Of a DNA stretch of 64,000 nucleotides, positions 1 to 9,241 are shown in pieces. Location: contig CAKZOB010000069.1 of the NCBI GenBank assembly GCA_937135955.1, positions 1-64,000 on the forward strand, read 5' to 3'. A program made the translations under genes and the position numbers. The DNA is from an uncultured Anaerolineales bacterium. Its GTDB lineage: Bacteria; Chloroflexota; Anaerolineae; Aggregatilineales; Aggregatilineaceae. The notes below the pieces were generated by a model. It worked only from the letters and a program-made list of their open reading frames with translations, was not told the DNA's origin and made no database searches. Every line of letters begins with the position of its first letter. Position 1 is the first letter of the stretch.

Positions 1-68
1 CGTCTCCCCTTCGCCCCTCAGAGGGAGAAGGGGCCGGGGGTTGAGGGGGGCTTTTCAAACGGTCTCTG
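1..68 (-). repeat. Family E intergenic repeat, truncated by window edge
   Basis: G+C-rich block ending in TCAAACGGTCTC. Positions 1-62 match the reverse complement of about 50638-50698 with two substitutions and one 1-nt difference. The same terminal sequence borders the element at 51957-52098. It lies just downstream of the ABC exporter stop. The left part is outside the window, so element length is unknown. Confidence 0.7.
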
Positions 69-76
69 ATCACCCC

Positions 77-1885
77 TCACTGAGCGCTAACCTCTTCCAA
101 CGGCGGTAGCTCGATCTCGTAGCGGGCGAAGATGCGCCGGTAGTGCGGCGAGGTGCGCAGCAGTTCCTCATGCGTGCCGGAGGCCACCAGCCGCCCGCGA
201 TCCAGCACCAGGATCAGATCGGCCCAGCGAATCTGCGACAGACGGTGCGTGATCAGAATGGTCGTGCGGCCCTGCTGCGCCCGCCGGATGGCCTTCTGAA
301 TCTCGTCCTCGGTGGCGCTGTCAATGGCGCTGGTCGAGTCGTCCAGAATCAGGATGCGCGGATCGCTGAGGAAAGCGCGCGCCAGGGCAATGCGCTGCCG
401 CTGCCCGCCGCTGAGCGCCACACCCCGCTCGCCGACCTTCGTCTGGTAGCCGTCCTTGAACGACATGATGAAGTCGTGCGCCTGCGCTTCGCGGGCGGCC
501 CGTTCGATCTCCTCCTGCGGCGTGCCGGGTGCGCCGAAGGCGATGTTCTCGGCGATGGTGCGCGAGAACAGAAACACGTCTTGCTCGATCTTGGAGATTT
601 GCGAGCGCAGCACGTCCAGATTCCATTCGCGCACGTCCACCCCGTCAATCAGCACGCGCCCCGCCGACACGTCGTAGGTGCGGTTGATCAGCATAGAAAG
701 CGTGCTCTTGCCCGACCCCGTCTGCCCCACCACGGCCACCGTCTGCCCGGCCTTGACCTCGAACGACACGTCTTCCAGCACCGCCGCTTCACAGCCGTCG
801 CCCTCATAGCAGAAGCTGACGTGTTCGAAGGTGATGTCGCCGCGGATGGGCGCGGCATAGCCGCCGACGTTCTCGTCTAGCTCGGTCTCCGCGGTGATGA
901 TCTGCAACAGACGCCCGGCTCCCGCCAGGCCCAACTGTACCAGCGAGAAAGAGAAGATCGAACTGAAGACCGGCCAACGCAGCACGTTCATCAACCCCAT
1001 CACAGCGATGATCTGCGAGACGGCCAGGTCACCGCGGCGGTAGAGCACCATGCAGTGCAGGAAAGTCAGGCCCAGCGCTATGCCGAAGAGCAGCAATGGC
1101 AGGTAGCGCGCCTCGATGACGCCCTGCTGCACAAAATAGTCGCGGTATAGCCGCGCATTGCGCCGGAAGCGCAGCCGCTCGAAAGGCTCCTGCACGCTGG
1201 CCTTGACGACTTCGATGCCGGAGAGCACCTCTTCCAGACCGGCATTGAGCTTGCCGAACTGCTCGCGCTGCCAGTTCATCACCGGGTTCAGTTGATGCAG
1301 GTAGCGGCGCACAGCGATAGCGTAGGCGATCACAAAGAGCAACGGCATCAGCAACAGATCGAGCCGGATCATGGCGATGTAGAACATCGGGATAGCCAGG
1401 CCCAACACCATTTCATAGACGAAGCGCAGGCCAGGGCTGATCATGAAGTTGAGCTGTCGCACATCGTCGGTCGCGCGGGCCATGATGTCGCCCACACGCT
1501 GCCGGTCGTGAAAGGTCTGGCTTTTGCCCAGCAGGCTGATATAGAGTTCGTGCCGCGCGCCAGCCTCCAGGCGCTGCGCGAGCGTCTCGATCAACAGGCT
1601 GCCCGTCAGGAAAGCCGCGCTACTGAGCATGAGCACGCCCAGGATCATCAGCGACAGCCGCAGCAACGCCCCATCTTCGGTAGGGGTGAGGATTTCGTCG
1701 GCCACTCTGCCGACGAGCACAGGATTCTGCGAAAAGGCCAGGTAATCCACCACGCTGCACACCAGCGCGCCGAAGAAGAACCATTTGTAGCGCCAGATAT
1801 GCGAGATGATCCAGCGTGCCGGGCTGCTCTCGTTGTACCGATAAGTCCCCTCTACGGTGAACTCGCTCTTACCGTTGGTGATCAT
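77..1885 (-). CDS. ABC transporter, fused permease/ATPase half-exporter
   Basis: This 602-residue protein has the layout of a type IV (MsbA/BmrA-like) exporter half: a six-helix membrane domain at about residues 30-320 and a nucleotide-binding domain at about 350-590. Visible motifs are Walker A GQTGSGKST (387-395), signature LSGGQ (491-495) and Walker B ILILDD (511-516). The residue after the Walker B Asp is Asp516 instead of the catalytic Glu. In this family that marks the degenerate half of heterodimeric exporters such as BmrC or TM287, so a partner half is expected. None is present upstream, so it would lie downstream, past the left window edge (inference). A TTGGCA-N17-TAGACT promoter lies about 50 nt upstream. 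The substrate cannot be told from sequence. Confidence 0.95.
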   Translation of the reverse strand: MITNGKSEFTVEGTYRYNESSPARWIISHIWRYKWFFFGALVCSVVDYLAFSQNPVLVGRVADEILTPTEDGALLRLSLMILGVLMLSSAAFLTGSLLIETLAQRLEAGARHELYISLLGKSQTFHDRQRVGDIMARATDDVRQLNFMISPGLRFVYEMVLGLAIPMFYIAMIRLDLLLMPLLFVIAYAIAVRRYLHQLNPVMNWQREQFGKLNAGLEEVLSGIEVVKASVQEPFERLRFRRNARLYRDYFVQQGVIEARYLPLLLFGIALGLTFLHCMVLYRRGDLAVSQIIAVMGLMNVLRWPVFSSIFSFSLVQLGLAGAGRLLQIITAETELDENVGGYAAPIRGDITFEHVSFCYEGDGCEAAVLEDVSFEVKAGQTVAVVGQTGSGKSTLSMLINRTYDVSAGRVLIDGVDVREWNLDVLRSQISKIEQDVFLFSRTIAENIAFGAPGTPQEEIERAAREAQAHDFIMSFKDGYQTKVGERGVALSGGQRQRIALARAFLSDPRILILDDSTSAIDSATEDEIQKAIRRAQQGRTTILITHRLSQIRWADLILVLDRGRLVASGTHEELLRTSPHYRRIFARYEIELPPLEEVSAQ

Positions 1886-1932
1886 GATCTGCGCTCCAGC
1901 GGAAGGATGACGGGTCGAACATACGTTCTACC

Positions 1933-1961
1933 AGTCTATCATGCTCTACTGTTTTTGCCAA
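1933..1961 (-). promoter_or_regulatory. Sigma70-type promoter of the ABC exporter
   Basis: On the minus strand TTGGCA (1961-1956) and TAGACT (1938-1933) are separated by 17 nt. Predicted transcription starts near 1926, about 40 nt before the ABC exporter start codon. Confidence 0.6.
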
Positions 1962-2095
1962 ACGGCGATTCCCGGCCAGTAGTTATACGCGGGATACTCC
2001 CAAAATGTTGCAGCGAGCAGAATATACATCCACAAGGGAGTAAGGGCGAACCGAAGGGCGTGCAGGTGTGTCAGGGAGTCCGCTATGCGCTGGTT

Positions 2096-2163
2096 TACCT
2101 CACTCCCAGACTTATGGGAGAGAGGCGGCGAGGCGCGCCAACGCCGAGCGGGGGTGAAGTAAT
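2096..2163 (-). repeat. Family B hairpin repeat in a 359-nt intergenic gap
   Basis: Reverse-complement copy of the repeat seen at 25112-25222, 37450-37545 and 48418-48486, with the hallmark CACCCCCGCTCGGCG and a closing GTGAGG arm. It is more diverged than the other copies. Apart from this repeat and the exporter promoter, nothing gene-like is seen between 1886 and 2244. Confidence 0.6.
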
Positions 2164-2244
2164 CAGGGCGGGCTAACCGTTATCTATCTTCGCTGCCCGC
2201 CCCTGAAGGTCGCACAGAAAACAGAGGGGAGGATGAAAGCTCGC

Positions 2245-4503
2245 TCAACCCCCCAATGGCCGCGCGATGACTTCCGGCGCGATCGGGATCGCCTGGGCGC
2301 GCACACCCGTCGCCTGGAAGACCGCGTTGGCGATGGCGGGCGCGGTGGGCACCAGCCCCATTTCGCCGACGCCCTTGACGCCATACGGCCCGCTGGCTTC
2401 CGGAATCTCCAGGATGACGCTCTCGATCTGCGGCATATCTTCGGCAGTAGGCAACAGATACTCGGTGAAGCTATCCACCCACTGCCCGTCCGCCTTCAGG
2501 CGCATGCTCTCGTAGAGCGCGTAGCCGATGCCCATGGCTACCGCGCCCTCGATCTGCCCCTCGACGCCCGCGCGGTTGACCACCTGCCCCACATCGTGCA
2601 CAGCCACCACATCGGTCACCGTCACTGTGCCCAGTTCCGGGTCTACCTCCACACGCACCGCCTGCCCGCCGAACACCAGCATGACGTGCGGCATCCCGAT
2701 CGGCAGATGTTTGGGCGTCGTCTCTTCTGGATAGGGGAAGGAGAACGTCGCTTCGGCCACCAGCGGCACGCCCTCGTCGGCGGCGCGGCTGGCGAACTCG
2801 CCCAGCGCCACGCGCTCCCCGGCTGCGGTGATCACTGCGCCAGCTTCGTAGCGCAGCGCATCGCGCGGGACATTCAGCGTGCGGGCCGCGTAATCGAGCA
2901 GCGCTGCGATCAGCCCCTGCGCGGCCAGCATCACCGAGTTGCCGATCAGATAGGTCATGCGCGAGGCGCAAGTCACGCCGCCGTTGGGCGAGACACTCGT
3001 ATCCACGTCCACGGTGCGCACCGCGTCGTAGGGCAACCCCAGCGCTTCCGCCGCGATCTGCTCGGCGGCGGTCGCCAGGCCCTGCCCCAGGTCGGGCGAG
3101 CCGATGTAGAGCAGCACCGAGCCGTCGGGAGCCAGCGCCAGGCGGTTAGTCGAATCGTCGGGCACGCGGTAGCCCAGGCCCATGCTTTGCATTCCCAGGG
3201 CGATGCCCACCCCCGCCACCCGACCTGGCGCGGGCGGCTTCTGCGCCAGCCGAGCGCGCGCCGCCGCCAGATGATCCAGGATCAGCGGCAGGCTCTCGGC
3301 GGTGCGGTCGAGCGTCACGCGGGTCAGGAGTCGGTCACCGGGGCGCAGGGCATTCTTGCGCCGCAGTTCGAGCGGGTCCAGGCTCAGCTCGTGCGCCAGC
3401 ATGTCCATCATGCTTTCGATGGCGAAGTGCGCCTGCGGGCTGCCGAAACCACGCATCGCGCCGGAGAAGGGACTGTGCGTGTAGACGACGTTAGTCTCTA
3501 CCTGCACATGGGGGATGCGGTAGGCTCCGGCCAGCATCTCGGTCAGCAGGCCGCCGACCGCTGGCCCGTAGGACGCATAGGCCCCCGTGTCCAGGTGTAC
3601 GACCGCCTTGAGCGCGATCAACTCGCCCTCGCGCGTCGCGCCAAGCGTGTAGTGCAACCGCGCCGGATGGCGCTTGGGATGCGCCAGGAAGGATTCGTGC
3701 CGGTTGTTGATCAGGCGCACCGTCCCGCGCGTCGCCCAGGCTCCCAGCGCCGCCAACACTGGCAGACCGGAATCCTCTTTGCCGCCGAACGCGCCACCGA
3801 TGACCGCGCTACACACCTGTACGGCGTCTTCGGGCAGTCCCAGCACGCCCGCGATGGCATGGCGATCTTCGAATGGCTTCTGCGAGCTGACCCAGACGGT
3901 CAGGGTGCCGTCGTCGTTCCAGCGAGCCATGCTGCTCTCCGGCTCCATATAGGCGGGCGAGATGCGCGGCACGGTGAACGTCGCCTCGATCACCACGTCC
4001 GCCGCGGCCAACCCTGTCGCCACGTCGCCCTCGCTGATCTCGTAGCGGGTGAGCAGGTTGCCGCCGGAGTGCACGCGCGGCGCGTCCGGTTCCAGCGCCG
4101 CGACCGGATCGTGCACGGCGGGCAGCGGCTCGTAGGTCACCTGCACGGCGGCGACGCCATGTCGGGCCGCTTCTTTGCTCTGCGCGATCACCAGCGCTAC
4201 CGGCTCGCCCATGTGCCGCACTACGTCGAAGGCCAGCGCAGGTTGATCCTGAACCAGCGGGCCGAAGGTCTTGCTACCGGGCACGTCGGCGGCGGTGAGC
4301 ACGGCCACCACGCCCGGCACGTTGCGCGCCGCCGCCGTCTCGATGGCGACGATGCGCGCGTGATGGTGTGGTGAGCGCACCACTGCCCCGACCAACACCC
4401 CTTCTCGCGGCAGGTCATCCACGTAAGCCGCGCGACCCGTCACCTTGTCCCAGGCATCTTTGCGCAGTTCGGCTTTACCGACTGTTTTCAGTTCAGCGGG
4501 CAT
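2245..4503 (-). CDS. Molybdenum hydroxylase large (molybdopterin-binding) subunit
   Basis: The 752-residue protein is the Mo-cofactor subunit of a xanthine dehydrogenase/aldehyde oxidase-family hydroxylase. It begins with the usual KVTGRAAYVDD segment, then has GGAFGGKE, AMRGFGSPQ and, near the C-terminus, KGVGEMG, which holds the catalytic glutamate. The active-site segment AMRGFG is that of general hydroxylases and not the AYxCSFR of form I CO dehydrogenase, so a CoxL call is rejected. It overlaps the 2Fe-2S gene by 11 nt, giving the order FAD, FeS, Mo subunit in one operon. The substrate (purine, aldehyde or N-heterocycle) cannot be assigned. The neighbouring amidohydrolase and PfkB kinase make purine or nucleoside catabolism possible, but this is only context. 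Confidence 0.95.
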   Translation of the reverse strand: MPAELKTVGKAELRKDAWDKVTGRAAYVDDLPREGVLVGAVVRSPHHHARIVAIETAAARNVPGVVAVLTAADVPGSKTFGPLVQDQPALAFDVVRHMGEPVALVIAQSKEAARHGVAAVQVTYEPLPAVHDPVAALEPDAPRVHSGGNLLTRYEISEGDVATGLAAADVVIEATFTVPRISPAYMEPESSMARWNDDGTLTVWVSSQKPFEDRHAIAGVLGLPEDAVQVCSAVIGGAFGGKEDSGLPVLAALGAWATRGTVRLINNRHESFLAHPKRHPARLHYTLGATREGELIALKAVVHLDTGAYASYGPAVGGLLTEMLAGAYRIPHVQVETNVVYTHSPFSGAMRGFGSPQAHFAIESMMDMLAHELSLDPLELRRKNALRPGDRLLTRVTLDRTAESLPLILDHLAAARARLAQKPPAPGRVAGVGIALGMQSMGLGYRVPDDSTNRLALAPDGSVLLYIGSPDLGQGLATAAEQIAAEALGLPYDAVRTVDVDTSVSPNGGVTCASRMTYLIGNSVMLAAQGLIAALLDYAARTLNVPRDALRYEAGAVITAAGERVALGEFASRAADEGVPLVAEATFSFPYPEETTPKHLPIGMPHVMLVFGGQAVRVEVDPELGTVTVTDVVAVHDVGQVVNRAGVEGQIEGAVAMGIGYALYESMRLKADGQWVDSFTEYLLPTAEDMPQIESVILEIPEASGPYGVKGVGEMGLVPTAPAIANAVFQATGVRAQAIPIAPEVIARPLGG

Positions 4504-4975
4504 GGCTCATCTCCTCCGCCGCGCGGCGCACCGCCGCGATCATCTTGCTGTACCCGGTGCAGCGACACAGGTTGCCGGAGAGCGCCTCGCGGATAGCGTC
4601 GTCCGTAGGGGAAGGATCGCGGTCGAGCAGGGCTTTGGCGGCCAGAATCGCGCCAGGGGTGCAGAAGCCGCACTGTACCGCCCCCGTCTCCACGAAGGCG
4701 CATTGCAAGGGGTGCAATTCCCCGTCCTGCGCCAGCCCTTCGATCGTCTCCACGCTGCGCCCATCGGCCTGTCCGATCAACACCAGGCAGGCGTTGACCG
4801 CCTCGCCGTCCAGAATCACTGTGCACGCGCCGCATTCGCCCTCGCCGCCGCAGGCGTCTTTGACGCCGGTCAGGCCCAGGTCTTCGCGCAGGGCGTAGAG
4901 CAGTGTCTTGTTGGGCAGGGTGGTGATCGTGCGCGTCTGTCCGTTCACGGTCAGGGTCACGGTGATCGGTTTCAT
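4493..4975 (-). CDS. Molybdenum hydroxylase 2Fe-2S subunit
   Basis: This 160-residue electron-transfer subunit has the two expected clusters. The plant-ferredoxin-type N-terminal half carries CGGEGECGACTV, and the helical C-terminal half carries CGFCTPG and NLCRCTGY. It passes electrons from the Mo centre to FAD. Its length is normal for CoxS/XdhC-type small subunits. Its start overlaps the stop of the FAD subunit by 4 nt (ATGA), and its end overlaps the Mo-subunit start by 11 nt, so translation of the three is probably coupled. Confidence 0.96.
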   Translation of the reverse strand: MKPITVTLTVNGQTRTITTLPNKTLLYALREDLGLTGVKDACGGEGECGACTVILDGEAVNACLVLIGQADGRSVETIEGLAQDGELHPLQCAFVETGAVQCGFCTPGAILAAKALLDRDPSPTDDAIREALSGNLCRCTGYSKMIAAVRRAAEEMSHAR

Positions 4976-5844
4976 GCCTGCGCTCCCTCTCTGATCTGCT
5001 GCGCTGCCAGCCGCAACGCGCGCGCCGTCAGGCGGACCGCCGCCTTGCGCCGGTAGTCCGCGCTGCCGCGCACATCAGTGATTGGCGCAATGTCGTAGAG
5101 CACCGCCTGCGCCGCCCTCTCCAATACGTCGTCGTTCAGGGATTGTCCGTACAGCACCGCCTCAGCGCGCGGACTGCGCACCGGCGTCGGGGCGACTGCG
5201 CCCAGCGCCACCCGCGCCCCAGCAATGCGCCCGTCGTCGTCCAGGGGCAGGCTCACTGCCACATTGACCACGGCGATGGCCATCCCCTGCCGGTTGCCCA
5301 GCTTGAGGAACGCCGCGCCCGTCGGCTGAGACGGTCGCCGGAAGGCCACCGAGTGGATGATCTCGCCCGGCTCCAGGCAGGTTTGCCGGGGGCCGCACAG
5401 CACCTCTGCCAGCGGCAGGACGCGCTCGCCGCCCCGTTTGACCAGGCGCACCGTCGCGTCGAGCGTCAGCAGGGGCGGCAGTGTATCGCCGGCGGGCGAC
5501 GCATTGGCGATGTTGCCGCCCAGCGTGCCCCGTGCGCGCGTCTGCGGTGCGCCGACCGTCGCTGCTGCCATCACCAGGGCGGGCGCAGTCTCGCGCAGCA
5601 GGGGCGACGCCAGGATATCGGCGTAGGTGGTCAACGCGCCGATGCGGATGGTCTCTCCGTCCTGGCCGATAAAGCGCAATTCGCGCACGCGACTCGCGTC
5701 CACCAGGACAGACGCCGGAAACACGCCGCGTTGCGCCTGCACGAGCACGTCCGTGCCGCCTGCGATCACCCGCCCGCCGCTCTGCGCCAGCAGCCGCAGC
5801 AACTCGTCGAGCGTATTTGCTGCATAAAAGTCAAACTCTTGCAT
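4972..5844 (-). CDS. Molybdenum hydroxylase FAD-binding subunit
   Basis: The 290-residue medium subunit has an FAD-binding domain of the vanillyl-alcohol-oxidase fold (GGTDVLVQAQ near residue 28 and TLGGNIANASPAGD near 108) and a CO-dehydrogenase flavoprotein C-terminal domain. It is the first gene of the three-subunit operon. Upstream, 5845-6051 has no gene and carries one copy of a small cagttttcagtgaacagt motif also found at 34780-34916. Confidence 0.95.
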   Translation of the reverse strand: MQEFDFYAANTLDELLRLLAQSGGRVIAGGTDVLVQAQRGVFPASVLVDASRVRELRFIGQDGETIRIGALTTYADILASPLLRETAPALVMAAATVGAPQTRARGTLGGNIANASPAGDTLPPLLTLDATVRLVKRGGERVLPLAEVLCGPRQTCLEPGEIIHSVAFRRPSQPTGAAFLKLGNRQGMAIAVVNVAVSLPLDDDGRIAGARVALGAVAPTPVRSPRAEAVLYGQSLNDDVLERAAQAVLYDIAPITDVRGSADYRRKAAVRLTARALRLAAQQIREGAQA

Positions 5845-6051
5845 AGGCTCTTGCTCCGAATCAGTTTTCAGTGAACAGTCAATAAGTGTCCGGAATCTCT
5901 ACTCCCAAATTCCGCTCGCGGCAAACGCGCGGAGGCTGCTATTCCCCTCACCTCCTGTTTTCTCTCTCATACGATCGTGTCGCGGGACGAGGGGCTTGCC
6001 AGTCCCTGCGCCAGCACTCCCCTTCGCCCGCGTTATAGAGATGAAGGTCAC

Positions 6052-7674
6052 TCACTCGAAAAGGCGGTGCTTCCACTCCCCGCCGACCATCGTACCCAGC
6101 ACGCGCGTTTCCAAGATTTCGTCCGGCGAAATAGTGTAGAGGTCGCGGTCGAGCACGATCAGGTCGGCCAGGTAGCCGGGCGCGAGCATCCCCAGGTCGT
6201 GCTCCCAACCTGCGGCATAGGCCGGGCCTTGCGTGAAAGCGCGCAGCGTCGTCTCCATATCCAGCCGCCCTTCCGGGTACCAGCCCTCCGGCCCTGGCGA
6301 TCCGTCGGCGCGACGGCGCGTCACTGCGGCGAAGATGCCCGGCAACGGCGCGAATGGCTCGACCGGCGCGTCCGAGCCAAAGGCCAACACCGCGCCCGCC
6401 TCCAGTTGCAGCCGCCAGTTGTAGCTCCAGCGGGCGCGCGCACCCCAGTAGCGATCGGCCATCTCGTAATCGGACGTAGCGTGAATAGGTTGCATGGAAG
6501 CGATGATACCCAGCGCGCCCAGCCGCCCCGCGTCGTCGGGGTGGATCAGTTGCACGTGCTCGATGCGGTGTCGCCGGGCCGTGCGAGGGATGCCGCGAGC
6601 CGCTTCTTCGGCGCGCACCGCTTCGTACACATCCAGCACGTCGTGCACGGCGCGGTCGCCGATGGCGTGAATGGTCGCGGGGATGCCTGCCGCGCTGGCC
6701 CGGCTGACCAGTTCGTACATCTGCTCTTTGTCGGTGACCACCAGCCCGTAGTTGTCCGGTTCGCCCTCGTATGGCTCGATCATGTGCGCGGTGCGCGGGC
6801 CAAGCGCTCCGTCGGCGAAAATTTTCAGCGCGCCCAGCCGCAACCACACATCACCAAAGCCAAAGCGCAGACCCAGCGCGTGCGCGTGCTCGATCCAGGG
6901 ATCGTTGATCTGCTTGAGCACGCGCAGCCCCAGTTCGCCGCGCTCGCGCAGCACCTGCAAAGCTACCAGACAACTGGGGTTGTCGTAGTCGTGCAGGGCG
7001 GTCAGGCCGGCGGCCCAGGCTCGCCGTTGCGCCTCGGCCATCCAGTCGGCCAGTTGATCGGGTGTGGGGTCGGGGATGAGCCGCGCGACCAGCTTCATGG
7101 CCGGGTCTTCCAGCAGAATGCCGGTCGGCTCGCCGCGTGCGTCGCGCTGGATCGCGCCGCCGTGCGGATCGGGCGTGCTGGCGCTGATGTGTGCCCACCG
7201 CAACGCCAGACTGTTGACCCAGGCCGCGTGACCGCTGCGCGCGGCCAGGTAAACGGGATGATCCGGCGCGACGGTGTCCAGGTCGGCAGCGGTGGGGAAG
7301 GCCCCGCCCGGCCACAGCGCCTGCGACCAGCCGCGCCCGACGATCCACTCACCGGGCGGTGTCTGACGGGCGCGCCCAGCCACGCGGCGCAGCGCCTCTT
7401 CTTTGGTGGGCACGTCGAACAGGTCAACGTCGTGCAGGGCGCGTGCCACACCTTCCCAGTGAATATGCGCGTCGGTCAGGCCGGGGAATATCACCTGCCC
7501 GTCCAGCCGGTCAACGGCGGTGTGCGGCCCGGCCAGGGCGCGGATAGCGTCGTCATCGCCCAGGGCTACGATGCGATCGCGAGCAATGGCCAGCGCCGAG
7601 GCGCGCGGCTGCGCCGGATGCAGGGTGTAGATGCGCGCGTTGAGCAGAATACGGTCAATCATGGTCAGGGCCAT
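6052..7674 (-). CDS. Amidohydrolase family 3 protein (YtcJ-like)
   Basis: The 540-residue metal-dependent hydrolase starts with a short beta-sandwich segment, then TDAHIHWEG (metal-binding HxH), a long TIM barrel with HAIGDRAVHD and RIEHVQLIHPDD histidine motifs, and GSDAPVEPF near residue 450 with the catalytic Asp. It ends with the return of the sandwich (DLIVLDRDLY). This is the YtcJ/AepA-type layout and hydrolyses an unknown amide-like bond. An alternative ATG lies at 7662. It follows the YbjN-like gene by 56 nt on the same strand and may be co-transcribed with it and with the PfkB gene. No signal peptide is seen, so it is probably cytosolic. Confidence 0.9.
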   Translation of the reverse strand: MALTMIDRILLNARIYTLHPAQPRASALAIARDRIVALGDDDAIRALAGPHTAVDRLDGQVIFPGLTDAHIHWEGVARALHDVDLFDVPTKEEALRRVAGRARQTPPGEWIVGRGWSQALWPGGAFPTAADLDTVAPDHPVYLAARSGHAAWVNSLALRWAHISASTPDPHGGAIQRDARGEPTGILLEDPAMKLVARLIPDPTPDQLADWMAEAQRRAWAAGLTALHDYDNPSCLVALQVLRERGELGLRVLKQINDPWIEHAHALGLRFGFGDVWLRLGALKIFADGALGPRTAHMIEPYEGEPDNYGLVVTDKEQMYELVSRASAAGIPATIHAIGDRAVHDVLDVYEAVRAEEAARGIPRTARRHRIEHVQLIHPDDAGRLGALGIIASMQPIHATSDYEMADRYWGARARWSYNWRLQLEAGAVLAFGSDAPVEPFAPLPGIFAAVTRRRADGSPGPEGWYPEGRLDMETTLRAFTQGPAYAAGWEHDLGMLAPGYLADLIVLDRDLYTISPDEILETRVLGTMVGGEWKHRLFE

Positions 7675-7730
7675 CCAGAAAAGCGTTCAATTGGCAATCC
7701 GCAATGCGCAATCCCCAATCCGCCATTCTC

Positions 7731-8264
7731 TCACTGGTCGCCTTCCGCCTCGATCTCGACGATCGCTTCATAAGGCGTGCGCCCGCCATAGATCACCTTC
7801 ATCAGGCCCGGCAGGTAGCGATCCATGGTTGTCACCGCCGGATAGATGGTGTTGCGGATCAGCGTGGGTGTCAGCGCCACCCCCTCGAAATCCAGGCTGC
7901 TCTTGTAGCGCACTTCGCCATCGCCGTAATCCATCTCGAAGTTGCCAATGCGCAGCCCATAGTTGGCGCGGGTGATGTATTCGGCCACGGATAGCCGCAG
8001 TTCTTCGGGGACGTGCACCGTTGCCACACAGTAGAAGACGAACTGTTCCAGCGGCACCACGATCTGCGCAAAGCAGGGGAACTGACCGTTCTGGCCGCTG
8101 AACATGGCGCGGTAGATGGTGCGTCCTTCCAGGCGCTGGGGATACCAGCCGTCTTTTTCCAGAAACTCGCCCAGCGTGGCAAAGGCGGCCAATCCGTTGG
8201 GGTTGGCCGCTTCGGGATCGGGGCCGGACTCGCTCTCGCGGCCAGAAGATGAACGAGGTGTCAT
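7731..8264 (-). CDS. YbjN-domain-like protein
   Basis: This 177-residue soluble protein has a disordered, charged first 25 residues and then an alpha/beta domain. The pattern of strands (FPCFAQIVVPLEQFVFYC) and the later YGLRIGNFEMDYGDGEVRY resembles the YbjN/type III chaperone-like fold. No catalytic residues are recognised and the molecular function is unknown. The start codon overlaps the stop of the PfkB kinase gene (ATGA), so the two are translationally coupled. The family call rests on pattern only. Confidence 0.75.
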   Translation of the reverse strand: MTPRSSSGRESESGPDPEAANPNGLAAFATLGEFLEKDGWYPQRLEGRTIYRAMFSGQNGQFPCFAQIVVPLEQFVFYCVATVHVPEELRLSVAEYITRANYGLRIGNFEMDYGDGEVRYKSSLDFEGVALTPTLIRNTIYPAVTTMDRYLPGLMKVIYGGRTPYEAIVEIEAEGDQ

Positions 8265-9142
8265 CGGCCCTCCTTCGGCACATACTCTGCAGCGCCTGCC
8301 AGCCGCCAGGCGGCGGCGATCTCGGCTGTCAGCGGGGCGCTGGCGAAACCTTCGCGCGTGACCGCCTGAGCGCCCAGGTACGACGCGATCTTGATAGCCT
8401 GCCGCAAGTCGCCCAGTTGGTGCAGCGCAATGTGCAGGGCTACCGCAAACACGTCACCCGCGCCGGTGGGGTTGACCTGAACGACTGGCCAGGCGTCGTA
8501 GTCGAAACGGGTACCATGCTGATAGACTGTCCCGCCGCGCTCGGCGCGGGTGACCACTACCAGCGGCCCCAGCGCGGCAAATTCCTGCTCAAGATGTGGC
8601 GCGTGCCGAATATCCTCTTCGCTCAGCACAGTGACAGTGGCATGAGGCAATACCTGCGGCGCGCTCTCCCAGAGGATCGGCGTCACCAGGCCGTCGGCCT
8701 CGCGGCGACGCATGAACCCCTGCGGAGTCACGCAGATGGGGCTGTTGTCGAAGGCGGAGACGAAAGATGGGTCAACTTCATAGGCGATCGGTGCCAGGTG
8801 CACCAGGCCGGCTTTGCGCCAGGCTTCCGGCAGCATGTCCGGGTAGAGCGTGTGCGCGCGATGATACAGGTATTGGGTGCGCCCGCTGGCCGAATAGCGA
8901 TTCTCGAACGTGGTAGTGTGCTCCGCCGGAATCACCACGACCTCGGCATTGGGGGGCAGGTCTTCCAGCAGAGGGTCATCGGGGCGTGCGCTGGTGAGCA
9001 CCGCCACGCGCAGCCCGAAAGCCGCTGCCGTGTGTGCGCCAAAGGACACTGTCCCGCCCAGGCGCGGCCCGTGCGGCGTGATATCACAGGTGATGTTGCC
9101 GATGAGCAAATAGTCGGGAATGGAAGTTGACCGTTTGAGCAT
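8261..9142 (-). CDS. PfkB-family carbohydrate/nucleoside kinase
   Basis: The 293-residue protein has the ribokinase-family layout: N-terminal DYLLIGNITCD and GGTVSFGAH, a central Rossmann-like core, and the C-terminal signature PTGAGDVFAVAL, which includes the catalytic Asp and anion hole. It phosphorylates a sugar, nucleoside or related alcohol at the expense of ATP. The substrate lid is short, so the substrate is not predicted. It leads a likely three-gene unit with the YbjN-like gene and the amidohydrolase. A hairpin terminator at 9191-9218 separates it from jag. Confidence 0.92.
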   Translation of the reverse strand: MLKRSTSIPDYLLIGNITCDITPHGPRLGGTVSFGAHTAAAFGLRVAVLTSARPDDPLLEDLPPNAEVVVIPAEHTTTFENRYSASGRTQYLYHRAHTLYPDMLPEAWRKAGLVHLAPIAYEVDPSFVSAFDNSPICVTPQGFMRRREADGLVTPILWESAPQVLPHATVTVLSEEDIRHAPHLEQEFAALGPLVVVTRAERGGTVYQHGTRFDYDAWPVVQVNPTGAGDVFAVALHIALHQLGDLRQAIKIASYLGAQAVTREGFASAPLTAEIAAAWRLAGAAEYVPKEGR

Positions 9143-9190
9143 GATCCTGTCGCTTTGCTGCTAGCGCCAACGCGCGCGTCTGATAAACAA

Positions 9191-9218
9191 CTGCCGCGAC
9201 TGGGCCGAGTCGCGGCAG
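9191..9218 (-). terminator. Terminator-like hairpin after jag
   Basis: An 11-bp perfect inverted repeat (CTGCCGCGACT / AGTCGCGGCAG) with a 6-nt loop is followed on the minus strand by a moderately T-rich TTGTTTATC. It lies 24 nt after the jag stop and fits the end of the rpmH-to-jag transcript. Confidence 0.65.
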
Positions 9219-9241
9219 GCGGCTACTCCGAAGCTGCGTCC

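Noticed and set aside
2233-4374. Long plus-strand open frame of 713 codons opposite the molybdenum hydroxylase
   Set aside because: Antisense shadow caused by the G+C-rich third positions; the product is rich in His/Arg/Gln and has no domain, while the minus strand has clear motifs.
2245-5844. Aerobic CO dehydrogenase (coxMSL)
   Set aside because: Gene order is the same, but the large subunit has AMRGFG and not the AYxCSFR active-site motif.
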